From Arthrospiribacter ruber (GTDB taxonomy: Bacteria > Bacteroidota > Bacteroidia > Cytophagales > Cyclobacteriaceae), in contig NZ_RPHB01000004.1 in the NCBI RefSeq assembly GCF_019343195.1, positions 186,001 through 250,000 on the forward strand: 64,000 nucleotides of DNA. Direction: 5' to 3'. Below, one piece after another: positions 1 to 10,046 of the stretch. The stretch's first letter is position 1; each line of letters begins with the position of its first letter. The notes under the pieces were generated by a model. The model was given only the letters and a program-made list of their open reading frames with translations, did no database searches and had not been told where the DNA came from. The position numbers and the translations under genes are program-made.

Positions 1-266
1 ATGGGTGCATCTACAGCATCATAGGTGCCAAAATGCAGGTGTGCAGGAAAAAAGTAGGGCTCTTCACCCCTTTGACCTTCCAGTTGGATTTCCAACTCCA
101 ACTCCCCTCCCATCATTTCACGGACTTTAAGCACTCCTGTGTAATCAAAATCAGAAGCTTTAAACAAGGTATATTCCACTTCATTATCTGTATATAGGGG
201 ATCACTTTGATCTTCATTACAAGAAATGAGTACCAAAAAAGCGAGAGTGTATATCAACTTTTTCAT
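1..266 (-). CDS. Putative lipoprotein, 3' end outside the window
   Basis: Only the first 88 codons are visible; the gene runs off the left edge. The ATG at 266 opens a short lipoprotein signal with a hydrophobic core and the lipobox LISC, making Cys16 the likely lipidated residue, followed by an acidic linker (NEDQSD). The mature part looks like a beta-rich domain, with a segment FFPAHLHFGTYDA whose His-x-His recalls CHRD- or Cu/Zn-superoxide-dismutase-like folds, but too little is present to name a family. It is divergent from the DNA ligase gene at 391, so the 124-base gap holds both promoters. The coding call is good; function is unknown. Confidence 0.7.
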   Translation of the reverse strand, partial: MKKLIYTLAFLVLISCNEDQSDPLYTDNEVEYTLFKASDFDYTGVLKVREMMGGELELEIQLEGQRGEEPYFFPAHLHFGTYDAVDAP

Positions 267-390
267 AAGTGGAGAGTTTTCAAATTACAAACGTTTATCT
301 AGGCCATTCAGTTTGTAAAGGACATCAGAAATTTAAACAATTTTACAGAAATAAAAACTAATTTCACTTCTCTCTCCATCTTTTGCTCCC

Positions 391-1980
391 ATGAATCATT
401 TTGCAGCACTTTTTTTAAAATTAGATCAAAGCAATAAAACTTCGGATAAACTCGCTGCTCTTCAAGAGTATTTTCTCCTTGTTGATGACAAAGATAAGCT
501 CTGGACATTAGCCATTTTCACTCACAAAAGACCTAAAAGACAGGTGAATACCAAACTTCTGAGAGCCTGGTGCATAGAGCAATCAGGGATACCTGAGTGG
601 TTGTTTGAAGAATCATACCAAACTGTAGGAGATCTTGCTGAAACATTGTCCTTGCTTCTGCCCGTCAATAAGGACTCACAGGACAAAACCTTGGCTTTTT
701 GGATAGAATACCTCCGACAAATGGAGGGAATTGAAGAACATGAAAAAAAAGAAAAAATCCTATGGGCTTGGTCTGTATTGAACCGGGATGAAAAATTTAT
801 TTTCAATAAAATCATCACCGGAGGATTTCGTGTAGGAGTTAGTCAAAACCTGGTCACTCAAGCTGTTGCCAATGCATTTGATATGGAAAAAACCGAGGTG
901 GCACACAGGCTGATGGGAGATTGGCACCCTGATCATGTAACTTTCGAAGACCTCATTCTTTCCAAAAATCCCAGTGATGACCTTTCCAGACCGTATCCAT
1001 TTTATCTTGCACACCCACTCGAAAAGGACCTGAGTGACCTTGGAGAGCTCGAAGACTGGCAAATTGAATGGAAGTGGGACGGGATAAGAGGACAGGTTAT
1101 CCACAGAAACAAAGAGGTTTTTATTTGGTCACGGGGAGAAGAGTTGGTAACGGAAAAATTCCCTGAATTGGAAGAAATGTCAAGGCAACTGCCCGAGAAT
1201 TGTGTGCTTGATGGGGAGATCATTGCCTACGAAAATGGAGCCCCTCTCCCATTCTCCTTATTGCAGACGAGAGTAGGAAGAAAAAATCTGAGTAAAAAAA
1301 TATTGGCAGAGGCTCCCGTAAGCTTTATTGCTTATGATGTTCTCGAATATGATGGAAAAGATTTGAGGGAAAGGCCTTTGAGAGAAAGAAGGAAAATACT
1401 TGAGAAATTGAGCTTGGAGGTAAAACATTCAAGTTTGGTATTATCTCCTACCTTGCAAGAATACAGCATTGAAAAATTAAAAAAACTGCATCTTGAATCC
1501 AGACTGCGAATGGCTGAGGGATTTATGTTGAAACGCAAAAGCTCGCCATATGAGGTTGGCAGGAAAAGAGGAAATTGGTGGAAATGGAAAGTAGATCCAC
1601 TTACCATAGACGGAGTCATGATCTATGCCCAGAAAGGTCATGGTCGACGAGCAGACCTCTACACAGATTATACTTTAGCTGTTTGGGAAGGGGAAAATTT
1701 GGTTCCCTTTGCCAAAGCTTATTCTGGACTCACAGATGCGGAGATCAAAGAAGTGGACAAGTATGTCAAGCAAAATACCATGGAAAAATTCGGACCAGTG
1801 AGAACAGTGAAAGCAGGTTTGATTTTTGAACTGGCTTTTGAAGGAATCCAGGAAAGTAAGAGACACAAATCAGGCATTGCCCTGAGATTCCCTCGAATTC
1901 AGCGATGGAGAAAAGACAAACCTATAGAGGAGGCCAATACATTGGAAGACCTTAAAGCCTTACTTGAAAAATATGGTTGA
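391..1980 (+). CDS. ATP-dependent DNA ligase (ligase-associated DNA damage response type)
   Basis: This 529-residue protein seals DNA nicks using ATP. The nucleotidyl-transferase motif KWDGIRGQ supplies the adenylated lysine, Lys228; LDGEIIAY and the late RKRGNWWKWK segment are further ligase motifs. About 200 N-terminal residues form the DNA-binding domain and the C-terminal part the OB fold. The size and sequence fit the bacterial ligase usually encoded with an Lhr-type helicase, an MBL-fold exonuclease and the phosphoesterase PdeM. Here the helicase follows at once, its likely ATG overlapping this stop by 8 bases, which implies translational coupling. The exonuclease and PdeM are not adjacent. 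This is an accessory repair ligase, separate from NAD-dependent LigA. Confidence 0.95.
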   Translation: MNHFAALFLKLDQSNKTSDKLAALQEYFLLVDDKDKLWTLAIFTHKRPKRQVNTKLLRAWCIEQSGIPEWLFEESYQTVGDLAETLSLLLPVNKDSQDKTLAFWIEYLRQMEGIEEHEKKEKILWAWSVLNRDEKFIFNKIITGGFRVGVSQNLVTQAVANAFDMEKTEVAHRLMGDWHPDHVTFEDLILSKNPSDDLSRPYPFYLAHPLEKDLSDLGELEDWQIEWKWDGIRGQVIHRNKEVFIWSRGEELVTEKFPELEEMSRQLPENCVLDGEIIAYENGAPLPFSLLQTRVGRKNLSKKILAEAPVSFIAYDVLEYDGKDLRERPLRERRKILEKLSLEVKHSSLVLSPTLQEYSIEKLKKLHLESRLRMAEGFMLKRKSSPYEVGRKRGNWWKWKVDPLTIDGVMIYAQKGHGRRADLYTDYTLAVWEGENLVPFAKAYSGLTDAEIKEVDKYVKQNTMEKFGPVRTVKAGLIFELAFEGIQESKRHKSGIALRFPRIQRWRKDKPIEEANTLEDLKALLEKYG

Positions 1981-4423
1981 AAGTAATTTAGAACCAGCAT
2001 TAAACTATTTCAAATCTAAAGATTGGAAACCCTTTGACTTTCAAGTTCAAGCTTGGAAAGATTATCTGAATGGAAAATCAGGAATATTGAATGCTCCTAC
2101 CGGAAGTGGAAAAACCTTTGCCCTTTGGTTTCCTGTGTTGCTTTCTTACATACAAAACAATCCGGACACTTGGCATACCTCCAAAAACAATGGGCTAAGG
2201 CTCATTTGGGTCACTCCATTGCGGGCTTTGGCCATGGACATTCAAAAAGCCATGCAGGAGGTATGTGACAGCATGGGATTACCTTGGCAAGTTGCTGTAA
2301 GGAATGGAGATACCAGCAATAAGGACCGGGAGTCACAAAAGAAAAATCCTCCTGAATGCTTGGTCACAACCCCTGAGACATTGCACATCTTGCTGGCTCA
2401 GAAAAATAACAGTCGCTTGTTCAAAAATCTGGAGGCCATTGTAATTGACGAATGGCACGAACTTATGGGCAACAAGCGGGGTGTGCAGGTACAGCTGGCC
2501 ATGGCCTATATCCGGTCCAAGCTACAATATCCTATCAAGGTATGGGGAATATCAGCCACCATAGGCAATTTGGAAGAAGCATTCAGAGCTCTTTTGGGAG
2601 ACAAGCTCTCAGTACATATCATCAAATCCGAAGTTGAAAAGAAAATTAACATTAGGACAGTTTTTCCAGATGAGCTGGAAAAATACCCTTGGGCAGGACA
2701 CTTGGGGATCAAGCTGATAGACAAAGTCCTACCAATAATAGACCGGCATCAATCTGTACTTCTTTTCACCAATACCAGGGCCCAAACAGAAATCTGGTAC
2801 CAGAAAATCATGGAAACAAGACCTGATTTGGCTGGACTGGCAGCTGTCCATCATGGTTCACTCGATCAAAAAGTAAGGACTTGGGTGGAAGAAGCACTGC
2901 ATCTTGGCAAACTTAAAGTGGTGGTTTGTACTTCCTCATTGGATCTTGGAGTGGATTTCAGACCTGTGGATGCGGTAATTCAGGTTGGAAGCCCAAAAGG
3001 TGTGGCACGGTTTCTCCAAAGAGCCGGGCGCTCAGGACATCAGCCGGGATTGCCCAGTGAAATATATTTTGTGCCTACCCACTCTTTGGAACTTATAGAA
3101 GCTGCCGCCCTGCGCAAAGCCACCGAACAGGGAGATATGGAATCCATTCATTGTCCCGATCTTCCCTATGATGTTTTAATCCAGTTTTTGGTCACTTTGG
3201 CTGTTGGCGATGGTTTCTATCCTGAAGAGCTTTTTCCAATTGTCAAAAGCACCTATTCGTTCAAAAATTTAGATGAGGAAGAATACCGTTGGATTTTGTC
3301 TTTTATCACCAAAGGCGGGGACTCATTGAGTGGCTATGAGGAATTTGCCAAAGTGGAAATTGATGAAAACGGTCTTTTTATAGTGCGCAACAGAAAAACA
3401 GCCATGAGACATCGTCTAAGTATGGGTACCATTGTAAGTGATCCCATGCTCAAAGTCAGGTTTCAAAATGGTGCTTTTCTTGGTATGGTGGAAGAATATT
3501 TCTTTTCTAAAATGAAGCCGGGTGACAGGTTCTTTTTTTCCGGTAGGAATCTCGAGTTTGTCAAAATCAGAGAACTGAGTGCTATAGTAAAGCTTTCGAA
3601 AAGAAAGAGCAGCAACACACCATCTTATATGGGAGGGAGAATTTCTCTTACATCCAAACTTTCCGGAAAAATCAGGGAAATATTGGAAGAAAGCAACAAG
3701 GCAGTCCACGAATCAGAGGAAATCCAATACCTAATTCCTCTTTTGGAATTACAGAGAAGCCTCTCTTTGATACCTGATAAGAATACTTTTTTGATCGAAA
3801 AAAACATATCAAAAGATGGACATCATGTCTTTTTCTATCCCTTTGAAGGCAGGATGGTACACGAAATCCTAGGGGCCCTGACTGCTTACAGGCTGTCTGT
3901 CAGTTACCCTATCTCCTTCAGCATTGCTATGAATGATTATGGGTTTGAACTTCATTCAGATCAGCACATACCAATTGAAGAAGCACTTGAGGAGGACCTT
4001 TTTACCTGCAAAAATCTGGATGAGGATATTTTGGCTTGCATAAATGAAAGTGAAATGGCCAAAAGGAAGTTCAGGGATGTAGCCACCATTTCAGGTTTGA
4101 TTTTTCAGGGCTATCCCGGCAAACCAGTAAAACTCAAACATCTCCAATCCAATTCAGGAATACTTTTTGGAGTATTTGAAGATTATGATCCGGAAAATTT
4201 ACTACTGAAACAAGCCCATAGGGAAGTATTGGAAATGCAGATGGAGAAGAATAAAATTCTTCAAGCCGTTCAAAAAATCAATACCCAACAAATTGTGCTT
4301 CAAAAACCTAGTCAGTTTACTCCGTTTTCCTTCCCTATTATGGTAGACAGGCTTAGAGCCTCTTTAAGCTCAGAGTCTCTTGAAGATAGAATTGTAAAAA
4401 TGAAAGCACAATTGATTTCCTAA
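1973..4423 (+). CDS. Ligase-associated DEXH-box helicase, Lhr-like
   Basis: This 816-residue ATP-dependent helicase belongs to the Lhr group found with repair ligases. Visible motifs are Walker A APTGSGKT (about residues 41-48), the DEWH Walker B variant near residue 160, SATIGNL (motif III) and QRAGRSGHQPG (motif VI). The C-terminal third is the Lhr-associated domain. The frame is open from a TTG at 1964, but the ATG at 1973 inside the ligase stop region (ATGGTTGA) is preferred because it gives a tight overlap with the ligase gene. The pair probably acts in DNA damage repair. The next gene is a sensor kinase rather than the PdeM phosphoesterase that often completes this set. Confidence 0.93.
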   Translation: MVESNLEPALNYFKSKDWKPFDFQVQAWKDYLNGKSGILNAPTGSGKTFALWFPVLLSYIQNNPDTWHTSKNNGLRLIWVTPLRALAMDIQKAMQEVCDSMGLPWQVAVRNGDTSNKDRESQKKNPPECLVTTPETLHILLAQKNNSRLFKNLEAIVIDEWHELMGNKRGVQVQLAMAYIRSKLQYPIKVWGISATIGNLEEAFRALLGDKLSVHIIKSEVEKKINIRTVFPDELEKYPWAGHLGIKLIDKVLPIIDRHQSVLLFTNTRAQTEIWYQKIMETRPDLAGLAAVHHGSLDQKVRTWVEEALHLGKLKVVVCTSSLDLGVDFRPVDAVIQVGSPKGVARFLQRAGRSGHQPGLPSEIYFVPTHSLELIEAAALRKATEQGDMESIHCPDLPYDVLIQFLVTLAVGDGFYPEELFPIVKSTYSFKNLDEEEYRWILSFITKGGDSLSGYEEFAKVEIDENGLFIVRNRKTAMRHRLSMGTIVSDPMLKVRFQNGAFLGMVEEYFFSKMKPGDRFFFSGRNLEFVKIRELSAIVKLSKRKSSNTPSYMGGRISLTSKLSGKIREILEESNKAVHESEEIQYLIPLLELQRSLSLIPDKNTFLIEKNISKDGHHVFFYPFEGRMVHEILGALTAYRLSVSYPISFSIAMNDYGFELHSDQHIPIEEALEEDLFTCKNLDEDILACINESEMAKRKFRDVATISGLIFQGYPGKPVKLKHLQSNSGILFGVFEDYDPENLLLKQAHREVLEMQMEKNKILQAVQKINTQQIVLQKPSQFTPFSFPIMVDRLRASLSSESLEDRIVKMKAQLIS

Positions 4424-4491
4424 AAAATAATTTCATTTTGTAATGGAATAATAAAACCATAATTTCAAACCGAAATTCAAAAAAATAGAGA

Positions 4492-6402
4492 TTGAAAGCA
4501 AATTCCTGCATTTATTTTGTGCTGCCATTAATTTTATTTTTCTTCTTTCAAGAAGTAGCCTCAGGGCAGCAGGTCACCACTACCCATCAGCTAAAGGCTG
4601 ACAGTTTATATCAATTGCTATCCAAAACCCAAAATCAGGAATCAAGACTTGAGATCTTATCAGAATTGGTATGGGAGATCCACTATTCTGATACAGCGCA
4701 GAAATTTTATATGGAGGCAATAGAATTGGCAAAAAGCCTGGGGAATGCCAATCTTGCTGCCCAAAATATAAATAGATTGGGAGTGTATTATCGGAATAAA
4801 AACCTTCAGGAAGAAGCATTATTACTTTATGAACAGGCATTGGACTTAAGCAGAAAAGCAGGACTTGGAATACAGACAGGTCACTCTCTTAATAACATTG
4901 GCCAGATTTACAATTATAGAGACCTCTTTGAGGAGGCCCTTTCACACTACGAAGAAGCTGAAGAATATTTTCTCAATGCAAATGACCAGGATGGCTTAGG
5001 ATACAACTATACAGGGAAAGCTTTGGTTTTGGGTGAACTTGGCAGGTATTTGGAGGCCATACAGACAATAGACAGGGCCATTGAAATACGTGAAAGGCTT
5101 GGTAATGAAAGACAATTGGCAGTTTCTAAATTTAATCGAGCTAATCTTCTCATGGAAATGGGTGATCTGGATAATGCAGAAATAGATATGGTCAATTTGC
5201 TGGAATTTGGTTTGACCTATGATTTAGTAAGGGCTTTGAATGCACTGGAAAAACTCGTTGAACTGAAGATCCGACAGGGGGAACTTGAAAAGGCCATTAA
5301 GTATGCGGAGCAAGCAATTCCCATTCATGAAGAAAGACCACAATCTGAATCCATGATCCCAATTTTCCAGCAAATGGCCCAATTGTATTTCCAGAGAGGT
5401 GACCAAAGTAATTTCCAGAAATATTCTGAATTACTTCAGAAAGAAAGAGCAATCCTAAATGCCGAAAAAACAAAAAATCACTTGTCAGCCCTGACAATTA
5501 GACGGCAAAGGGAAGAGATCGAAGCTTTAAACAGGGAAAAAGAACTCATTGAAAAGAATAAGCAAATCCAACTATATCTGGCTATTGCCATGCTTGTAAT
5601 CATCTTGGGTCTGGCTTATTTCCTCTATGTGTATTACAGATTTTTGAAAAAGGAAAAAGAAAAAAATGAAATCTTAAGACAACAAAAGGAACAAATTGCC
5701 CAACAGGCAAAAGAATTGGAAGAATCAAATCGGGTTAAGGATAAAATCTTTTCTATCCTATCCCATGACCTTAGAGGCCCGCTTCATTCTTTGATCAGTA
5801 TGATGCAGTTACTAAATGATGACAATTTGAGTCAGGAGGAATTCCAAAAGTACCTCCCCCAGGTATCCCAAAGTCTTGGAGAAAACGAACAATTATTGGA
5901 AAACCTTCTCTTTTGGTCCAGAAACCAGATGAAAGGAATGACCATGCAAAAGTCATATGTGAATGTTCACCGATTGGCTGAAAAAAACATCCGCTTATTG
6001 ACACAAACAAATTTGTATAAAGGGCAGCTGGTCATCAATAAAATTCCTGAATCCTTATCGGTCAATCTGGACAAGGACATGCTGGACATTGTTTACAGGA
6101 ACTTACTAGCCAACGCACTCAAATATACCCATAGTGGGGATGGGATAGCTCTAGCAGTGCAAGAAGAAAAAGAAAAGTATGTGTTCAGCATCAAAGATGA
6201 CGGAATAGGAATCAGGGAAGATGTAAAAGAAAATCTTTTCAGCAACAAGTTCATGACTTCTCCCGGAACACATCAGGAAAAAGGTACTGGTCTGGGCTTA
6301 TTGCTTTCAAAAGAGCTAATTGCTATGCACCAAGGTGAAATCTGGGCCGAGAGTGCACAGGGTCAAGGTTCTGAGTTTTTATTTTCTATACCCAAGAGTT
6401 AA
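4492..6402 (+). CDS. TPR-containing membrane sensor histidine kinase
   Basis: This 636-residue protein has an N-terminal signal peptide (about residues 1-25), several tetratricopeptide repeats (about 60-330) that would lie in the periplasm, a coiled segment, one membrane helix (about 358-382), a second coiled coil, then the kinase core. His425 in SILSHDLRGPL is the phospho-acceptor; NLLANALKYT, DDGIGI and GTGLGLLLSKE are the ATP-binding N, G1 and G2 boxes. The start is TTG at 4492; no ATG gives a proper signal peptide. No response regulator is adjacent, so it is an orphan kinase. Its stop shares the bases TTAA with the convergent trkH stop. TPR sensor kinases are common in Bacteroidota; the ligand is unknown. 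Confidence 0.9.
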   Translation: MKANSCIYFVLPLILFFFFQEVASGQQVTTTHQLKADSLYQLLSKTQNQESRLEILSELVWEIHYSDTAQKFYMEAIELAKSLGNANLAAQNINRLGVYYRNKNLQEEALLLYEQALDLSRKAGLGIQTGHSLNNIGQIYNYRDLFEEALSHYEEAEEYFLNANDQDGLGYNYTGKALVLGELGRYLEAIQTIDRAIEIRERLGNERQLAVSKFNRANLLMEMGDLDNAEIDMVNLLEFGLTYDLVRALNALEKLVELKIRQGELEKAIKYAEQAIPIHEERPQSESMIPIFQQMAQLYFQRGDQSNFQKYSELLQKERAILNAEKTKNHLSALTIRRQREEIEALNREKELIEKNKQIQLYLAIAMLVIILGLAYFLYVYYRFLKKEKEKNEILRQQKEQIAQQAKELEESNRVKDKIFSILSHDLRGPLHSLISMMQLLNDDNLSQEEFQKYLPQVSQSLGENEQLLENLLFWSRNQMKGMTMQKSYVNVHRLAEKNIRLLTQTNLYKGQLVINKIPESLSVNLDKDMLDIVYRNLLANALKYTHSGDGIALAVQEEKEKYVFSIKDDGIGIREDVKENLFSNKFMTSPGTHQEKGTGLGLLLSKELIAMHQGEIWAESAQGQGSEFLFSIPKS

Positions 6403-7847
6403 TTGGCCCTCCAAAAATACGGAGTGAACAGCACAAGAATAGTAAACAATTCCAGTCTTCCTAATAACATCAGAAATGACAAAAAAACCTTGGCAGTGGG
6501 ATCGAAAAATGCAAAATTGTCCATAGGTCCAACCCTACCTATTGCTGGACCTACATTTCCCAGGCTAGTCGCTACAGCACCAAACGAGGTCAGAATATCG
6601 TACCCTAACAAAGATATTATAATAGACCCCAAAACAAATATCATCAAATAGATCAAAAGAAAGTTCATGATATGGGTTACAATTTTGCCCGTTACCCTAT
6701 CGCCGTTGATTTTTAAAGGTACTACTGCCCTCGGGTGAACGATTCTTTTAAACTCCAGCCAGGAGTTCTTGAAAAATGTCAAATGCCGAATAAATTTTAT
6801 TCCTCCAGATGTCGATCCGGCTGAAGCTCCGAGAAACAAGAACATAAAGAAGACCAAAGTCAATCCACTGTGATATGCTGTATAGTCTGCGGTGACATAC
6901 CCTGTGGTCGTTATCAAGGCTATAATTTGAAATAAGGAATCCCGAAATGCTTTTTCAAATCCTTCCCCAGAGTAATACCAAACAGGCCAAACCAATAGAA
7001 AAACCAGTGCAATCACGGATATGAGATATGCCTTGAATTCATCAGAAGCCCAAACTCTATTGAATTTCCCCTTCAAACCAAAATAGATAATGGTGAAATT
7101 TGTGCCGGCAAGGAACATAAATATTATGGAAGTGTATTGAATGAAAGGTGAAAAATATGCCATGCTGTCCGACCTTGTGGAAAAACCACCAGTAGCCATA
7201 GTAGTCAAACAATGGTTAACGGCATCAAACAAACTCATACCTTGCAAGAAATAAATGATACCGAGCAAAAAGGTAAGTCCTATGTATACCATCCAAAGTC
7301 TTTTAGCAGTTTCGGATATCCTTGGGTGAAGCTTGTCAGATGTAGGTCCCGGAGCTTCAGCAACGAACAGTTCAATTCCCCCAATCCCCAACAAAGGAAA
7401 AATGGCCACAGTCAAGACGATGATTCCCAGTCCACCTATCCATTGGGTCATCGACCGCCAAAAAAGGATTCCAGGTGCAGTACCTTCTATATCTGTCAAA
7501 ATAGTAGCTCCTGTAGTGGTCAAACCGGAAACCGTTTCGAATATGGCATCCGGGATACTTTCTACTGCGCCACTTAGGATATAAGGCAACATTCCAAAAA
7601 TACTCATCAAAAACCAGCTGAGAGATACTATCAGGTAACCTTCCCGTTTTCGGATATTTTGATCTTGCTTGGAAAAAGTGGAAAACAACCCAAATCCGGT
7701 CAAAAAGGATACCCCTACCGAAATGGATAAAGCCATTAAATCATCGCTTCCATGATACAAAGCAAAACCGACCCCGGGAAACATCAAGAGGGAAAAAAGC
7801 ATCAACAATGCCCCCATTATTTTGCCAATAGCTTTAAAGTGGATCAT
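6399..7847 (-). CDS. trkH: TrkH-type potassium uptake channel subunit
   Basis: This 482-residue polytopic inner-membrane protein is the ion-conducting subunit of a Trk/Ktr potassium system. Four pore-loop filter segments are recognisable in order: TTTGATILTDIEG, TTMATGGFSTRSDS, TTTGYVTADYTAY and TSLGNVGPAIGRVG, each carrying the filter glycine. The length matches the TrkH family (about 480). It starts two bases after the stop of the upstream trkA gene on the same strand, so the two form an operon and are probably translationally coupled. Its stop overlaps the stop of the convergent kinase gene by four bases (TTAA read on both strands). Confidence 0.95.
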   Translation of the reverse strand: MIHFKAIGKIMGALLMLFSLLMFPGVGFALYHGSDDLMALSISVGVSFLTGFGLFSTFSKQDQNIRKREGYLIVSLSWFLMSIFGMLPYILSGAVESIPDAIFETVSGLTTTGATILTDIEGTAPGILFWRSMTQWIGGLGIIVLTVAIFPLLGIGGIELFVAEAPGPTSDKLHPRISETAKRLWMVYIGLTFLLGIIYFLQGMSLFDAVNHCLTTMATGGFSTRSDSMAYFSPFIQYTSIIFMFLAGTNFTIIYFGLKGKFNRVWASDEFKAYLISVIALVFLLVWPVWYYSGEGFEKAFRDSLFQIIALITTTGYVTADYTAYHSGLTLVFFMFLFLGASAGSTSGGIKFIRHLTFFKNSWLEFKRIVHPRAVVPLKINGDRVTGKIVTHIMNFLLIYLMIFVLGSIIISLLGYDILTSFGAVATSLGNVGPAIGRVGPMDNFAFFDPTAKVFLSFLMLLGRLELFTILVLFTPYFWRAN

Positions 7848-7849
7848 AA

Positions 7850-9193
7850 TCAGTGAAAGAGTTTTTCCAATGCTGGCTTGGCAGATGGGAGTGCCAACAC
7901 TATAGCTTTATCATGAAGTTGCAAGGTGAATTCACCGTCAGGTATAAATACCTCATCATTGCCTCGAATAACCCCAGCAACTATTGCCGTATCAGGAAAA
8001 TGTAGGTTCTTCAAGGGATTTTTGGTTACCCTGTTGTTTTTGTTGACCACATACTGGATGATTTCTGCATCCACTCCATAGATCTCCGATACTGCTTCCA
8101 CTTGCCCTTTTCTCAGGTATCTGGTAATCTGATTGGCAGCCACAAGTTTCTTGTTGATAAGAGAATCCACACCGATACTGTGGGAAATATGAATATATTC
8201 ACGCGTATCTACGTGAGCTATGGTCTTATACACCCCGTGATTTTTGGCACTCAGAGAGGTGATGATATTGGTTTCGGAAGAATCAGTCAAAGAAATAAAA
8301 GCATCCATTTCTTCCAAGCCTTCTTCTATGAGCAATTCAATGTTTTTATAATCCCCATGAATGACCAAAGTATTATTCAGCCTTTCAGATAGCCACTTGC
8401 ACCTCTCTTTGTCTCTATGTATCAAAGTCACCCTATATTCTTCCTCTAGGGTTTTGGAAGTGGTATAAGCCATGTCATCCCCACCTATGATCATGACATT
8501 TTTAATACTGACTTTTTTCTGTTCCAGTAAATCTATGATCGAGGTAACTGCCTTTTTGTTAGAGATAAAAAAAACATGATCCTGATTCCTTACCACTGTA
8601 TTGCCTCTGGGAATAATGGTCATTTGACCCCTAACAATGGCAATGATCTTGACATCTTCAAAAATGGGATTGTTTCTGGTATCCGCTATTTTTCTGTCTA
8701 CCAAAGAACTGTATTGATCCAAAGTAACCCCGACTACATTTAGTTTACCACCTTCAAATTCAAATACGTCCGAAAAAGTTGAATTTCTCATCATTTTTGA
8801 TATTTCCCCACTACAAAGCATGGTGGGAGAAATGATATTGTCTATGCCGATATTCTTGAAATACCTATCATGCTCCGGATCAAGATAATCATGGGTTCTT
8901 ACCCTTGCTATTACCCTTTTAGCTCCCAGTTGTTTGGCAAGAATAGCTGCTACAATATTTGTTTTTTCGGAAGTGGTAACAGCCATAAACATACTGGCAG
9001 AGGAAACATTGGCACTTTTGAGCACTTCAAAGGAAGTCGCATCACCCACCACAGTCATCACATCCAAGTGTGCTGCTGCATAATCCAAGGCATCTTTGTC
9101 CAGATCTATCAGGGTAATGTTTTTATTCTCATAACTCAGACGCTCCGCCAAATGGTAGCCCATGTCTCCCGAGCCTGCTATGACTATATTCAT
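7850..9193 (-). CDS. trkA: TrkA potassium channel regulatory (RCK) protein
   Basis: This 447-residue cytoplasmic protein gates TrkH in response to NAD(H)/ATP. It has the duplicated architecture of full-length TrkA: RCK_N domain 1 with GSGDMGYHLAERL at residues 7-19 and the acidic strand end TLIDLD, a C-terminal RCK_C domain, then a second RCK_N (IIGGDDMAYTTSKTL, with a degenerate nucleotide loop) and RCK_C. The degenerate second glycine loop suggests that only the first site binds nucleotide canonically. It is the first gene of the trkA-trkH operon. The 100 bases between it and the TPR gene at 9296 show no clear TAnnTTTG box. Confidence 0.95.
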   Translation of the reverse strand: MNIVIAGSGDMGYHLAERLSYENKNITLIDLDKDALDYAAAHLDVMTVVGDATSFEVLKSANVSSASMFMAVTTSEKTNIVAAILAKQLGAKRVIARVRTHDYLDPEHDRYFKNIGIDNIISPTMLCSGEISKMMRNSTFSDVFEFEGGKLNVVGVTLDQYSSLVDRKIADTRNNPIFEDVKIIAIVRGQMTIIPRGNTVVRNQDHVFFISNKKAVTSIIDLLEQKKVSIKNVMIIGGDDMAYTTSKTLEEEYRVTLIHRDKERCKWLSERLNNTLVIHGDYKNIELLIEEGLEEMDAFISLTDSSETNIITSLSAKNHGVYKTIAHVDTREYIHISHSIGVDSLINKKLVAANQITRYLRKGQVEAVSEIYGVDAEIIQYVVNKNNRVTKNPLKNLHFPDTAIVAGVIRGNDEVFIPDGEFTLQLHDKAIVLALPSAKPALEKLFH

Positions 9194-9295
9194 AGAATAA
9201 AATTATTTTTGGGAAATGGGTGAAGTCATACCCTATTCCATCAAGTTCCGAAAGGTATATTCTTTTCCAACTTTCCCCAAAAAAATCCTGTTAAA

Positions 9296-9967
9296 TCAAC
9301 GGCAATAACTGTCAAGATACTTTTGGGTGACTTTACTGCCCAATTGTCTGGCATTTTTCCAGTCTTCACATGCGGCTTCGCTATTATCTGTTTTGTAGAA
9401 TGCATACCCCCTATTGGTGAGCACATCATAATTACCTGGACTGAGGGTCAAGGCATAATCATAATCTGGAAGTGACTTTTTATACTGATTGGTTTTGAGA
9501 TAACAATTGGCCCGGTTGAAATAATAAGCCCATACCAATGGGAAATCCTCCCCATTCACCTTGCTGTAGTTGATAGCTTCTGTGTAAGCTGCTATGGCTT
9601 CCTCATACCTGTTTTCCTTTTGAAACAAATTGCCCAGGTAATAAGCCATCTCATCATCTTCTTCAAATATTTTCAAGCCTGTTTTCAATACCTCGACCAC
9701 CCTATCAGTCTTTTCACTGAGATTCTTCCCTGCCCTGTAATAATTGAGGTAGGCAGGATGAAAAGAGGGATCGTCTTTTAGCACAGATTCAAGAATCCTG
9801 ACTGCGGTCTCATGTTTTTCTTCTTCTATCAGCTCCAGGGCAGTGTTGTTGATCACAACAGAATTTTCCCTAACATCCAATTCTACATCATATACTTTTT
9901 GGGAAAAAGCAGAGGTGTGGCCCATAAAAAATATAAGAAATGTCAAGAGAAATATTGGTGTACGCAT
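9296..9967 (-). CDS. Exported tetratricopeptide-repeat protein
   Basis: This 223-residue protein begins with a signal peptide (about residues 1-23, ending in ...SAFSQ) and then consists almost entirely of tetratricopeptide repeats, for example FHPAYLNYYRAGKNL, DEMAYYLGNLFQKENRYEEA and YDVLTNRGYAFYKTDNSEAA. The terminal stretch CEDWKNARQLGS is the usual cap of such periplasmic TPR proteins in Bacteroidota. It is a single gene, divergent from the BNR-repeat lipoprotein at 10106. TPR proteins act as scaffolds, so no specific role can be stated. Confidence 0.85.
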   Translation of the reverse strand: MRTPIFLLTFLIFFMGHTSAFSQKVYDVELDVRENSVVINNTALELIEEEKHETAVRILESVLKDDPSFHPAYLNYYRAGKNLSEKTDRVVEVLKTGLKIFEEDDEMAYYLGNLFQKENRYEEAIAAYTEAINYSKVNGEDFPLVWAYYFNRANCYLKTNQYKKSLPDYDYALTLSPGNYDVLTNRGYAFYKTDNSEAACEDWKNARQLGSKVTQKYLDSYCR

Positions 9968-10046
9968 ATCAAAAGCTTATTTGGAAAATACAGTTTGATT
10001 GAATTATACGGAACAAACGCCGGAATGTGAAAAATAATTTAAAAAA

